DNA of 64,000 nucleotides from assembly GCF_000283515.1 (NCBI RefSeq), contig NC_015976.1, forward strand, positions 1,736,001 to 1,800,000. The letters are read 5' to 3'. Every line of letters begins with the position of its first letter. The first letter of the stretch is position 1. Shown here piece by piece: positions 1 through 9,036 of the stretch. Made by a program: the position numbers and the translations under genes. The notes beneath the pieces are model-generated. The model did not search any database, was not told where the DNA came from, and worked only from the letters and a program-made list of their open reading frames with translations. Origin of the DNA: Sphingobium sp. SYK-6. Lineage in GTDB: Bacteria > Pseudomonadota > Alphaproteobacteria > Sphingomonadales > Sphingomonadaceae.

Positions 1-1485
1 GGACGCGGAAACATTGTCCAGAAAATGGCGGCAGAGGATGTTGACGCGTCCGTTGCGGGCGGCGCTGTCCTGCAGGAACGGTGGACAGGAGAGGCGCGCG
101 AACACCTCGAGGTCCACGGCATTCTCTGCGGCGATCTTCCGGAGCGGCGGGATAAGGTCCGTCGCGTGGGAATCCCCCAGAAGAAGCATCGGCCCGGTCT
201 TCCGGACGCCAGCCCCGGGCGCGGGGAAGCGACATGTGCCGCCGGGCGGCGCCGCCGTCGCCAGCACGCCATTGAGGCAATCTCCCACCTCCTCGGGATC
301 GTCGATGCGGGCGATATGCGCGCGGGTCGCGGCATCCTGGCCCATGCGGGCCCCGGGGGCGGAGAGACCGATGATGCAGCCCAACGCAACGATGCCGAGG
401 CCAACGAACGCGACGATGCGCGCGTTTCGCCGCCAGGCATGAGTGACCGGCGTCGTCTGAAAACCGCCCGCCCTGAAGGGCTGCTCCACGAACCGCCAGC
501 TGAGCACCGCGAGGAGGATGGAGGCCAGCACGAGAATGGCGGCTTCCCCGGGCGAAGGGGCGCGCATCGCCACGTAGACGAAGAAGGACAGGAGCGGCCA
601 GTGCCAGAGGTAGAGCGAATAGGAAATCTTGCCGAAGAACACCATCGGCCGCGCCGCCAGCACGGACTTGACCGCTGACTGGATCCTGCCGCCGCCCAGG
701 ATGATCATGGCGGTGCCTGCGCAGGCCAGGACGAGATTCGCATTGGGCGTCCGGCCCGCGATGCCCGGACTGAAAACCGCCCAGAGCACCAGTCCAAGGC
801 CGGTGAGCAGCAGGCTGTGCCCAAGCCGGGAAGGAACAGTCCATCGCAAGCCAATCAATGCCATGACGGCGCCGAGGAGCAGCTCCCACGCGCGGAAGGG
901 CAGGAGGAAGAAAGTGTGGCTGGCGCCAAAGGGCACGAACCGCACCACCAGCTCGGCAGCGGCCAGCGAAATCAGCAGGGACCCGACGAAGACCGGCAGG
1001 AGCAGGGATGGGAAGCGCCGCTTCAGAAACAGGAAGAGCAGCGGAAAGAAGATATAGAATTGCTCTTCGACCGCGAGCGACCAGGTGTGAAGCAGGGGAT
1101 TGAGCGCCGCTTCGCTCTCGAAATAGCCCGAGCGCGCCCAGAACACGAAATTGGCAAAGAAAGCGGAGGCGCCGGCCAGGCTCCAGCCATAGTCCTGGAA
1201 ATCGAGCGGCAGGAGAATGAACCAGGCGGCCAGCGTGGTCGCCAGCAGCACCGCGAAGAGCGCGGGCAGCAGCCGCAGGACACGGCGAAGATAGAATGCG
1301 GCGAGCACTTGTCCCGTCGGCCGATCGTCACCCGTCAGAATGCCGGTGATGAGATAACCCGAGATGACGAAGAAGATATCGACGCCGAGATAGCCGGAGG
1401 CGAAGCCGGGCAGATGCGCGTGATAGCCAACCACGGCCAGCACCGCGATCGCCCTCAGCCCGTCAATTTCCTTTCTGTACTTCAT
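1..1485 (-). CDS. Acyltransferase 3 family (OafA/YrhL-like) with C-terminal SGNH domain, 3' end cut by window
   Basis: This integral membrane O-acyltransferase probably transfers acetyl or another acyl group onto the polysaccharide made by the upstream genes. The protein opens with MKYRKEIDGLRAIAVLAV and His22 a few residues later, the classic N-terminal signature of the acyltransferase-3 fold, followed by many hydrophobic helices. Near residue 437 the motif GDSHATDLIP marks the start of an SGNH hydrolase-like domain, so this is the long two-domain OafA type (usually about 620-680 residues). 495 residues are visible and the reading frame is open to base 1, so the stop lies outside. The start ATG at 1485 is preceded by a GGAG-like site. 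It is the last visible gene of the minus-strand polysaccharide operon, 123 bp after the methyltransferase gene. Substrate and acyl donor cannot be read from sequence. Confidence 0.85.
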   Translation of the reverse strand, partial: MKYRKEIDGLRAIAVLAVVGYHAHLPGFASGYLGVDIFFVISGYLITGILTGDDRPTGQVLAAFYLRRVLRLLPALFAVLLATTLAAWFILLPLDFQDYGWSLAGASAFFANFVFWARSGYFESEAALNPLLHTWSLAVEEQFYIFFPLLFLFLKRRFPSLLLPVFVGSLLISLAAAELVVRFVPFGASHTFFLLPFRAWELLLGAVMALIGLRWTVPSRLGHSLLLTGLGLVLWAVFSPGIAGRTPNANLVLACAGTAMIILGGGRIQSAVKSVLAARPMVFFGKISYSLYLWHWPLLSFFVYVAMRAPSPGEAAILVLASILLAVLSWRFVEQPFRAGGFQTTPVTHAWRRNARIVAFVGLGIVALGCIIGLSAPGARMGQDAATRAHIARIDDPEEVGDCLNGVLATAAPPGGTCRFPAPGAGVRKTGPMLLLGDSHATDLIPPLRKIAAENAVDLEVFARLSCPPFLQDSAARNGRVNILCRHFLDNVSAS

Positions 1486-1608
1486 ATCCTCCGCTCCAGG
1501 CGCGACGCGCCACGGCTTCCTGACCGGTCGTCCGGGTGATTGTTTCGGGGTGTGATCCGCGCCGCGTCTCGCAGGCTTCGCGGAGGTCCGTCGGGAGCGG
1601 ACGTGTCG

Positions 1609-2367
1609 TCAGGCAGTCAGGGGCTTGCGGAAAACCATTTCGAAGCTCTCGCAATAATCCTTGTCCGCGACATATTGGACGGTACCGACAAGCCGCCACA
1701 GAAGGTAGAAGGGCAGGAAGAAGCTGAAATAGGTGGACCGGTAGGTCCGACGCTCGGCGATGACTTCCAGCCCTTGCGCGAGCGCTAGCCGGCGGATCTG
1801 CGAGGGCAGGCAGCGGTCATAGAAGGCAGGAAAGCCGTCGCCTTTCTTGTGAGGAAACACCGCATGCATCATCCGGCGCTTGGCCTCGTTGGGCAGGCGA
1901 AGATTGAGCTGCGCGAAGGCGGCCCTGCGGCACGGAAGCCGGACGAAGCACTTGCCTCCCGGCGCGAGCAAGGCGGCAAGGCCGGCGATGGCGGCGGCGT
2001 TGTCGGTCACGTGCTCCAGCGTGCTCCGGCACACGATCAGATCAAAGCGCCCGAACTGTGCCGCGTCCGGCGCGCAGATGTCGAGCACAGCCGTCTCCGA
2101 ATAAGTCGATGGCGGGGCGTTTTTCAGTTCTTCAGCGTCAAAGTCGAGCCCGACATAGACCTTCCCGCCGGCATCGAGGCCGGCGATATAGGCATAAGGC
2201 TTCTTGCCGCCCCCCACATCGGCGACGCTATGGGCTTCCTCGAACATGGGCTTGAGTTCGTTCGGCGCGAGCGTGCCGATCTGGCGCGGTGGGTAAGGAA
2301 CCAACCGATCGAACTGCCGGGCGAGCCACGAATTTGCCGCGGCAAAACGCGAAATGATGCTTGCCAT
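1609..2367 (-). CDS. Class I SAM-dependent methyltransferase of the polysaccharide locus
   Basis: A 252-residue methyltransferase of the Methyltransf_11 type. Motif I is seen as DVGGGKK at about residues 50-56, an acidic residue that would bind the ribose follows in YVGLDFD (71-77), and RSTLEHV (114-120) resembles the post-II motif of this family. The C-terminal part has hydrophobic and aromatic stretches that may contact membrane or lipid-linked substrate. The ATG at 2367 has a clear AAGGAG site. It follows the GT4 gene by 17 bp in the same operon, so O-methylation of a sugar in the exported polymer is the natural inference. The acceptor is unknown. Confidence 0.8.
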   Translation of the reverse strand: MASIISRFAAANSWLARQFDRLVPYPPRQIGTLAPNELKPMFEEAHSVADVGGGKKPYAYIAGLDAGGKVYVGLDFDAEELKNAPPSTYSETAVLDICAPDAAQFGRFDLIVCRSTLEHVTDNAAAIAGLAALLAPGGKCFVRLPCRRAAFAQLNLRLPNEAKRRMMHAVFPHKKGDGFPAFYDRCLPSQIRRLALAQGLEVIAERRTYRSTYFSFFLPFYLLWRLVGTVQYVADKDYCESFEMVFRKPLTA

Positions 2368-2384
2368 GGGAATGCTCCTTGAAT

Positions 2385-3578
2385 TCAGGTCCGGTTTCCG
2401 GCGGCGCAGGATGCCGCGAACTGCGCCCAGAAGATGGCGCGACGCTCCTCGAGCAGGCCGGCTTCATAATCCTGCGCCGTTTCCCAGTTGGTCCGCGCAC
2501 TGCGGGCCATCCATGCCGTATCGCCGACGCGGCGGCGCAGAAGGGTGGCGAGTGCCGGGACATCGCCGGGCGCGATGAGGTCTTCACGGGGAAGCAGTTC
2601 GGGAATGCCTGCCACGGTCGAGGCCAGCGCCGCGCATCCCCGGCTCATCGCTTCGATCAGCGCTCTCGGCAGGCCTTCCTGCAGTGAGGGCTGCAGGTAG
2701 ATGTCGATATCGTCCAGCCAGCGCCGGACGGGCTCTCCCGACGGCAGGGTTCCCTCGAAATGCACGATGTCCTGGACGCCGACCCGCGCGGCCTCTGCTC
2801 GCCAGGGTGCGGGGTCACCGCCTCCCAGGACATGCAGGGACAGGGGCGGCAAGGCAGTACGCGCCTGGGACAGTGCGGCCATCAGGGTCTGAATGCCCTT
2901 GAAGCGCCCGCGCAGGGTGCCGATCAGGCCGAGCCGGAGAGGACGCGTCCCCGCTGCCCCGATGCGGGCCAGCCGCCGTGCCAGCACCTCTTCGGACAGG
3001 TCGGTCAGGATCACGTTGGAGGCGGCCACCACATGCGCTGCTCGCGTCGGGTAGCGGCGCTGGAGAAAGTCCCGCGTCACGTAGAGCGCATGGTCGGCCT
3101 GCCGGACGACCCGCTTCGTGCGCGCCCAGGCGACCGGGGCATAAGCGCGCCCCGCCAGATTGCCATAGTTCCACAAACCATCCCAGGGACACGCGACCAT
3201 CTCGACAGCCCAGGGCTTGCCGAGCGCGCGCGCGGCGGCAATGGCCATGAGGCCGATTTCACTCGGCAGCCTCGCGATCACGGCATCGTGGCGAGCGACG
3301 AGCGCACGCATGCGCCGGCGCGCGGCGGGCCGTGCCAGAGTCAGGCCCCGGGGGCTCGAGAGGTTCGGAAACAGCTCGAAACCGACGCGCGGAGCGGACG
3401 AGAGCTCCAGCTGGGAAAGGGTCTTGCCAGCCGGGATGTCACCTTGCCGTGCAGCCACCGTGAGCATGTGGAAATGCCCCAGATAACGCTGCCAGAGGCT
3501 GGCTTCGAACTGGCTCTCCGACCACACGTTCTCATCGGCGACGATGAAGCGGTGATCATGCGCAAAAATGGCTTTCAT
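2385..3578 (-). CDS. Glycosyltransferase family 4
   Basis: A 397-residue GT-B glycosyltransferase. The C-terminal Glycos_transf_1 domain shows GLIGTLRGRFKGIQTL around residues 217-232, then the E-x7-E nucleotide-sugar-binding motif in EGLPRALIEAMSRG (Glu301 and Glu309). The N-terminal acceptor domain is divergent. The frame extends upstream to 3734, but the chosen ATG at 3578 overlaps the stop of the upstream polymerase gene as ATGA, which is the same translational coupling used elsewhere in this operon. It probably adds one sugar to the lipid-linked repeat unit. Donor sugar and linkage cannot be deduced. Confidence 0.85.
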   Translation of the reverse strand: MKAIFAHDHRFIVADENVWSESQFEASLWQRYLGHFHMLTVAARQGDIPAGKTLSQLELSSAPRVGFELFPNLSSPRGLTLARPAARRRMRALVARHDAVIARLPSEIGLMAIAAARALGKPWAVEMVACPWDGLWNYGNLAGRAYAPVAWARTKRVVRQADHALYVTRDFLQRRYPTRAAHVVAASNVILTDLSEEVLARRLARIGAAGTRPLRLGLIGTLRGRFKGIQTLMAALSQARTALPPLSLHVLGGGDPAPWRAEAARVGVQDIVHFEGTLPSGEPVRRWLDDIDIYLQPSLQEGLPRALIEAMSRGCAALASTVAGIPELLPREDLIAPGDVPALATLLRRRVGDTAWMARSARTNWETAQDYEAGLLEERRAIFWAQFAASCAAGNRT

Positions 3579-5077
3579 GCGGTTCGACGCGCGGCAAAGA
3601 GATAGACGAGGCAGAGGAGCGCGAGCCGCTGGCTCCCGTCCACCAGGCTGATCGAGTTGGGTTGCGTCATGCTGAAGGCGATCACCACGAGGGTCGTGAC
3701 CGCGAAGGGATTGCCGGGGTCGCGCATGATCCACCGGGTGAGAGCGTGCAGCATCATGCCGAACAGGAGGTAGACCAACACCACGCCGGGCACGCTGAAG
3801 TTCCAGTAAGCCTCGGCGACGCCGTTCACCGGATAACCGACGCCGCTATAGCCCTCCATGCTGCCCTGATTACCGAACAGCAGGGCGGCGGCGTAAGCGC
3901 CGGCGCCGCGGGGCTTGTCGGGCCAGATGGCGCGCGGCACCCAGAATGCGGCCGCCGAGACATAGGTCGCGCCCCACAGATGATCCTGGACGGTCGGCAC
4001 CAGCGCCGCGACCGCGAGATCCGTGTCGCGATCGCGATTCTCCCGCTCCTGCGCGGACATCGCAAAAGCGGTGTCCGGATCGAATTGCGTCAGGGAGGAA
4101 AAGTCGACCTCGCCCCGGTTCCCGCTGCGGCGGATCTCGCCAAGCACGCCGAGCAGCAACAGGGCGGCGAGGCCAGCCAGCAGCGCGCCGGTCTTGGGGA
4201 GCTTGTGATTGTGATAGATCCAGACGGCAAGCAGCATCGCGACGGGCGCGAAGAGCCCGGACCGGCTTCCCGTGGCGACGAACTGCATGACTGCCGCCAG
4301 CGCGAAGGCCGCGATGAACAGCGGCTTGCCCAATGTCTGCGGGCGATAGGCATACCACAGGATGAGGATGATCGGCAAAAAGGCATTGAGCACCAGATAA
4401 TGGCCGACTTCGCTCCGCATCCCGAAGCGGCCCCCGGCCAGCGTCGACATGTGCGCCACGATCCCGCCCTGCAGCTGGAGGAACAGGAGCACGATCGCCA
4501 GGCCCAGGCAGAACAGCAGGGCGATCTTCCATCCCTCGATGCGCAGCGGGCGGGACATGCGAGGCCCGGGCCGTCCCCGCGCCACCAGCGCAAAGCCGGC
4601 ATAGGCACTGACGATACCCAGCAGGTGGAGAAGGCTCAGCTTTACCCGGGCTTCCATGACATGCGTGTCGGACCAGCCGACCAGCAGGGGATGATCCAGC
4701 GCCGTGATGTCCGGAAACCACATGGCGACGGGCGCGAGCAGAGCCTCCGGGCGGCCCAGGATCTCGAAGAGGATCATGACCGTTGCGGTGAGGACAAGCG
4801 GGTGCAGCCAGCCGACAGGCGTGCCGGCGAAGCGGCGCACCAGGAAGGGCAGGAGCATCAGGGTCTGGGTCAGGAAGTGCGCGAAGGCGATGGTCAGGGC
4901 GAGTGCGGGGAAAGCGATGCTCTGCCCGGCAGGCGCGGCGAGGGCGGGGAGCATTCTCCAGAAGATGAAATAGATCATCACGAGAAGCCGCGCCGTGTTG
5001 GAAATTGGCACGAACGGATTCTGCATGGGCGCATGCGCTGCCGCCCCCGGCATGGCCGGCATGGCCAGACTTGTCAT
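3575..5077 (-). CDS. Wzy-type polysaccharide polymerase (oligosaccharide repeat unit polymerase)
   Basis: A 500-residue, very hydrophobic protein with roughly ten to twelve predicted membrane helices. Two features fit O-antigen/exopolysaccharide polymerases: ATGSRSG at about 268-274, and PRAIWPDKP at about 381-389 in a large loop before the last helices, resembling the P-R-x-x-W-P-x-K-P pattern of the Wzy family. It would join repeat units on the periplasmic side after export by the flippase at 9758-11056. The start overlaps the stop of the sulfotransferase gene (ATGA), and its own stop overlaps the next GT4 gene. Wzy proteins are poorly conserved, so the call rests on topology, these short motifs and context. 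An O-antigen ligase is the main alternative. Confidence 0.75.
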   Translation of the reverse strand: MTSLAMPAMPGAAAHAPMQNPFVPISNTARLLVMIYFIFWRMLPALAAPAGQSIAFPALALTIAFAHFLTQTLMLLPFLVRRFAGTPVGWLHPLVLTATVMILFEILGRPEALLAPVAMWFPDITALDHPLLVGWSDTHVMEARVKLSLLHLLGIVSAYAGFALVARGRPGPRMSRPLRIEGWKIALLFCLGLAIVLLFLQLQGGIVAHMSTLAGGRFGMRSEVGHYLVLNAFLPIILILWYAYRPQTLGKPLFIAAFALAAVMQFVATGSRSGLFAPVAMLLAVWIYHNHKLPKTGALLAGLAALLLLGVLGEIRRSGNRGEVDFSSLTQFDPDTAFAMSAQERENRDRDTDLAVAALVPTVQDHLWGATYVSAAAFWVPRAIWPDKPRGAGAYAAALLFGNQGSMEGYSGVGYPVNGVAEAYWNFSVPGVVLVYLLFGMMLHALTRWIMRDPGNPFAVTTLVVIAFSMTQPNSISLVDGSQRLALLCLVYLFAARRTA

Positions 5078-6006
5078 GCGCTCCGCACCGCCGGTTTGGC
5101 GATGCTCCAGGCCGCAAGGTCGAGGCCGGTCAGTGCCGCGAGGGCGGCGTTGTCAGCGGCGAGCCGGCCCCGCAGGGACTCGATCGCGCGCGCGTCTTCC
5201 GCCGGCATCCCGCGCGACGTGCGGTACTGAAGCGCACCATATCCGCGCTTGAGGACGTCCCGGAGCGCGGCGGGGGGGCGTATCCGCGCGTTGAGATAGC
5301 GCGCCGCCGCCTGCACCCGCGACATGCGGATGCTCTCGGTGCGATTGCGCGCGGCTTTCTCCATCCGTGGCATCGCCGAGGGATCGAGGCCCAGCCAGTC
5401 CAGCAGACCGTCCACCGTGCCATTCGGATCCCTGACCATGTCCTCCATGACCAGCAGCTTCAGCCGGTCCGGGCCGAGCGCTTCGAGCCATGGGGCGACG
5501 TGGAGGATGTAGCGGCTGTACGTCACCTCGCGGTCGAGCACATAGGCGCTGCCCGGGTGCCTGCACCAGTCCGGCATCAGGGACGTGCCGGCGTCCATCA
5601 GTTCGAGATACCGCGCAAAGGACAAGCCCGGGCGCAGCCGCGCGAGATTGTTCAGCGTATATTGAAAGGAACTGTACACCCGCATCGCCGGCTCGCGCAG
5701 GACGATGATGGCGCGCGCGTCCGCCATTCCCGCGATGACGTCCCGTGCCACGGGGTCGAAGACATAATGGGTGGTGCCTTCCATCCGGATCGGGGCGTCC
5801 GCGTCCGCAGGGGCGAACAGCGTCTGATAGGCGTCCATGCCGTCCGCCGCCGCATTGGGCCGCCTGGACAGGGGATGGGCGGGATCGGTGAGGAAGAACG
5901 GCTCCTTGACGCGGCTTCCGCGCACGTCGGGATGCCGGGCAAGCCAGTCGAACAGGGAGCTGGTGCCGCATTTGGGCGCGCCAAGGATGAACAGATTGGG
6001 CCTCAT
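5074..6006 (-). CDS. PAPS-dependent sulfotransferase family protein
   Basis: A 310-residue cytoplasmic sulfotransferase. The 5'-phosphosulfate-binding loop is visible as GAPKCGTSSL at residues 9-18, and the 3'-phosphate-binding motif as LREPAMRVYSSF at 103-114, matching the heparan-sulfate/NodH-like Sulfotransfer family. Because it sits between a polymerase and a glycosyltransferase gene with ATGA overlaps on both sides, it most likely transfers sulfate from 3'-phosphoadenylylsulfate to a sugar hydroxyl of the repeat unit. That would make the polymer acidic. No PAPS-synthesis genes are in the window. Some proteins of this fold act on lipids or peptides, so the carbohydrate acceptor is inferred from context only. 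Confidence 0.85.
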   Translation of the reverse strand: MRPNLFILGAPKCGTSSLFDWLARHPDVRGSRVKEPFFLTDPAHPLSRRPNAAADGMDAYQTLFAPADADAPIRMEGTTHYVFDPVARDVIAGMADARAIIVLREPAMRVYSSFQYTLNNLARLRPGLSFARYLELMDAGTSLMPDWCRHPGSAYVLDREVTYSRYILHVAPWLEALGPDRLKLLVMEDMVRDPNGTVDGLLDWLGLDPSAMPRMEKAARNRTESIRMSRVQAAARYLNARIRPPAALRDVLKRGYGALQYRTSRGMPAEDARAIESLRGRLAADNAALAALTGLDLAAWSIAKPAVRSA

Positions 6007-7175
6007 CTCGACGCTCCCTCTCGCCGCGCACGCGCCGCGATGTCCCGGAACAGGCCGGCATAAGCCGCGCCGATCCGGCTCGCGGAGAAATCCTGCGCGC
6101 GCGCTTCACCTGCGCTTCCGAGGTGAATGCGCAGGGCGGGATCGTCAACGAGGCGCTGCAGGGCGGCAGCGAGGGCCTCCGCATCTCCCGGCGGCACGAG
6201 CAGGCCGTTCCGACCGTCCGTGATGATTTCCGCCGGGCCGTGCGGGCAATCCGTCGACACCACCGGCGTGCCCATTGCCATGGCTTCGACAAGGACATTG
6301 CCGAACCCTTCCCACCGCGAGGAGAGGACGAAGATGTCGGCCTGCCGCATGTGGATGAACGGGTCGCGCTGAAAACCGAGGAACGTCACCCGATCGGCGA
6401 TCCCGAGGTCTCTCGCCATGTTTTCCAGAGTCGCGCGCAGCTCGCCCTGACCGAGCACGTTCAGCTGGATGCCTTCTCCCCGCAGCTGCGCGAAAGCCCG
6501 CAGGAGCGTGGGATAATCCTTCTGCCGGGTCAGCCGCCCGCAGGCGAGAATGGTGCATACCGGCCCCGGCGCATGACGCGGCCAGGCCAGCGCGGACGCC
6601 ATCTGCGCCGGCAGAGGTAAGCCCACATTGGGAACCACATCGATCTTCTGCGCGAGCTGGGGGACGATGCGCCGCAGCTCATCCGCAACGCCCTGCGACA
6701 GGGAGATGACGCCATCGAAAGCAGGAAAACGCCGACGGATGAGTGCCAGCTCGAGCCGATCGCGCAAGGCGGCGTCCTGCTCGTGCGAGACGGCGAGGGA
6801 GTTCTGGATGGACAGCACGGCCGCCGGGCGATGCCGTGCCCGGCGCAACGCGGCGAGTGCGGACAAAGCAGGGCTGACCATGACCGGGCAGACGACATCG
6901 GGCCGCCGCCGGTCGATCAGGTCCGCGAGGGGCCTTGAAGCGCGCACGAGCCGCAAGGTGGAGGAATTGATCCGGCCGGTATCGAGCACGACGACCTCCG
7001 CGCCCTCCGGCAGGAACTCGGCATAGCTGCCGGGCCCACGCGCGACGGCATAGACCGGCCTGATGCCGGCCGCGAGCAGCCCCGGCGCGAGACGCACCGC
7101 GTTCATCTCCGCCCCGCCGCCGCCGAGCTGCGGGAGGAAGAACAGGACCTCGAAGGGAGTGGTTTGGTGGTTCAT
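6003..7175 (-). CDS. Glycosyltransferase family 4
   Basis: A 390-residue GT-B enzyme. The N-terminus FFLPQLGGGGAEM (12-24) is the glycine-rich acceptor-domain loop of the GT4 family. The C-terminal domain shows ACGRLTRQKD (211-220) and the E-x7-E motif in WEGFGNVLVEAMAMG (Glu289, Glu297), followed by CPHGPAEII, which resembles GT4 enzymes acting on GalNAc/GlcNAc or hexuronate repeat units. The frame is open further upstream to 7424, but ATG 7175 gives the family's normal N-terminus and lies 16 bp after the previous stop. The gene ends with an ATGA overlap with the sulfotransferase gene. Donor specificity is unknown. Confidence 0.88.
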   Translation of the reverse strand: MNHQTTPFEVLFFLPQLGGGGAEMNAVRLAPGLLAAGIRPVYAVARGPGSYAEFLPEGAEVVVLDTGRINSSTLRLVRASRPLADLIDRRRPDVVCPVMVSPALSALAALRRARHRPAAVLSIQNSLAVSHEQDAALRDRLELALIRRRFPAFDGVISLSQGVADELRRIVPQLAQKIDVVPNVGLPLPAQMASALAWPRHAPGPVCTILACGRLTRQKDYPTLLRAFAQLRGEGIQLNVLGQGELRATLENMARDLGIADRVTFLGFQRDPFIHMRQADIFVLSSRWEGFGNVLVEAMAMGTPVVSTDCPHGPAEIITDGRNGLLVPPGDAEALAAALQRLVDDPALRIHLGSAGEARAQDFSASRIGAAYAGLFRDIAARARREGASR

Positions 7176-7191
7176 GGGATGATTGCTGCCG

Positions 7192-8331
7192 TTAGCGGGC
7201 GAGGCCCAGGTAAAGCTGACGCCAGGCCTGCGCGACCTGAGCGGAGGAGAAGCGGGCTTCGGCTGTCGTACGTCCCGCCTGGCCCATGGCCGTGCGCCTG
7301 TCGGGATCAGCGGCAAGCACGCGGAGCGCCTGCGCGAGGCCCTGCCAATCGTCGGCACCGGACACCAGGCCAGCGCCGGTACGTAAGAGCATCTCGTGCG
7401 CCGAGGACACATCGACGGACACAACCGGGGTGCCGCAGGCCATCGCCTCGATCATGCAGCGAGCCAATCCCTCGCGCTCAGAAGCGACCAGGACGATGTC
7501 GGCGGCCGCAAGCCAGTCGGCGACATCGGGCCTGAAGCCATGGAACAGGACGCGCTCCGAAAAGCCAAGCTCGTCCACCGCTGCGGCGCAGGTCCGGGCG
7601 TAAAGCTCGGTTTCGGGCGCAAAGTCGCCGACCATGTGAAAGCGGGCCGGAAGATCCAGGAGCTGCGGAACGACGAGCCTTATCACCTCGAGCTGGCGCT
7701 TCTTTGCGAAAATACCGGCCACCATGACGACGGCGATCTCGCCCGGAGCGATGCCCAGCTTTGCTCGCAAGGCTTCCCGTTCCTGAACGGTGGGGGGACT
7801 GAACGTGTCGAGATCCACGATACTGCCGATCGTGTGGCGCCGATCCTGGGTAATCGGGAGCCGGTCACCCACGAAGCGGGCCATGTCGTCCGAAAGAGTC
7901 ACCAGCGCATCCAGCTTGCGCACGGCGCGATGCCAGTGGCTCGGATAGCGCTCCTCGGGAGGCTTGGTGTCGCGGAGCGTGAAAGCGAGGGGGCGGCGGG
8001 TCATTTGCGCGACCGGCCTCAATATGCGGAGCGCGCGGATATCGTTTGCATGCAGGACGTCGGCGCGCCACGCCGGCGCCATGGCGCGCGCGGTCGTCAG
8101 ACCGAGCTGCCACAGCCGGCGGGAAGGCCGCGCTTCTTCATCGAACGCGAAAAGCTTCACCTCGGCCCGCCCCGCGCGCCACCTTGCGGTCCGCGCGGTC
8201 TCGCGATTGGTGAGCAAGGTCCAACGGAAATCGTTTGCCAGCGCTTCGAAGATGCGGGTGGCGCTCTCCATGCCGCCATTGGACCCGCGGCCGGACTGAT
8301 AGGCCGCGAACAGGATGTGTGGGGAATTCAC
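7192..8331 (-). CDS. Glycosyltransferase family 4
   Basis: A 379-residue GT-B glycosyltransferase that starts with GTG. The N-terminal domain has the loop SGRGSNGGME after the first strand. The C-terminal domain has VAGIFAKKRQLEVI and the E-x7-E motif within EREGLARCMIEAMACGTPVV, as in GT4 enzymes. It lies between the two methyltransferase genes and the second GT4 gene, 23 bp after the upstream stop, so it is part of the same transcript. It presumably adds another sugar of the repeat unit; which one cannot be read from sequence. The upstream Shine-Dalgarno signal is weak, consistent with reinitiation from the preceding gene. Confidence 0.85.
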   Translation of the reverse strand: MNSPHILFAAYQSGRGSNGGMESATRIFEALANDFRWTLLTNRETARTARWRAGRAEVKLFAFDEEARPSRRLWQLGLTTARAMAPAWRADVLHANDIRALRILRPVAQMTRRPLAFTLRDTKPPEERYPSHWHRAVRKLDALVTLSDDMARFVGDRLPITQDRRHTIGSIVDLDTFSPPTVQEREALRAKLGIAPGEIAVVMVAGIFAKKRQLEVIRLVVPQLLDLPARFHMVGDFAPETELYARTCAAAVDELGFSERVLFHGFRPDVADWLAAADIVLVASEREGLARCMIEAMACGTPVVSVDVSSAHEMLLRTGAGLVSGADDWQGLAQALRVLAADPDRRTAMGQAGRTTAEARFSSAQVAQAWRQLYLGLAR

Positions 8332-8354
8332 GTCTTGCGATCCGTTATTCGGGA

Positions 8355-9035
8355 TCAGATCCCGGCTTCATCCGGGCGCCGCAACACCGCGATGCTCACC
8401 TTGTACGGGCGGAACAACCAGAGAAACCGGTGGGCTCGGGAACGCCATTTCTTCGGGTGATAGAAAGGAAAAAGCGATTTCAGGAAGTTCTTCAGAAGGA
8501 GGGACATCTCCGCTTTGGATCGCAGGGATTCCTGGAGATAAGTCATCGACGAGACGACCTCTCCCTCCACGAGCGACAGCTCGGGAAACATCATGGCGAT
8601 CTGCGCGGGGCTTGGCCGCAGACCGGTGTCGATGGGATCCTTATGGTGCGGATAGCTGTAGGGCACCGTTGCGATCAGATAGCCGCCGGGCGGGACAATG
8701 AGGCCACAGGCGCGTGAGAACACAAGTGGGTCCGTTAGATGTTCGAGGATATTGCAGCAGAGCACCACGCTCGCACCCTCGGCCGCGATCTTTTCCCGGA
8801 AGGCCTCGGACAGCACGTCGCCGACCAGATCGACGCCGGGTGCCGCCTTCATGTCGCAATGAATGAACCGGAATCCCTTGGCTTCCAGCGGAGCAATCAG
8901 GGACTCGTGCACATGCGGCTGCATGACCCTGCGGAAATAGTCAGTGGACGATCCGATGTTCAGTATCGTCCGTTCGCCGACATTCGGGAGCGCTTCGATC
9001 AGAGCGCGGACACGGTCTGCTTCTTCCGGGCGCAT
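8355..9035 (-). CDS. SAM-dependent methyltransferase-like protein of the polysaccharide locus
   Basis: A 226-residue protein with a Rossmann-type methyltransferase core. ILNIGSSTDYF stands in the motif I position, but the usual G-x-G-x-G is degenerate (only one glycine). CCNILEHLTDP resembles the post-II motif, and LIVPPGGYLIATVPY matches the conserved strand after it. The reduced motif I means SAM binding is likely but less certain than in the neighbouring gene. The C-terminus is basic and aromatic and may associate with membrane. The stop of the upstream methyltransferase gene lies only 1 bp before this ATG, so translation is coupled. A sugar O-methyltransferase role is inferred from context. 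Confidence 0.75.
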   Translation of the reverse strand: MRPEEADRVRALIEALPNVGERTILNIGSSTDYFRRVMQPHVHESLIAPLEAKGFRFIHCDMKAAPGVDLVGDVLSEAFREKIAAEGASVVLCCNILEHLTDPLVFSRACGLIVPPGGYLIATVPYSYPHHKDPIDTGLRPSPAQIAMMFPELSLVEGEVVSSMTYLQESLRSKAEMSLLLKNFLKSLFPFYHPKKWRSRAHRFLWLFRPYKVSIAVLRRPDEAGI

Positions 9036-9036
9036 A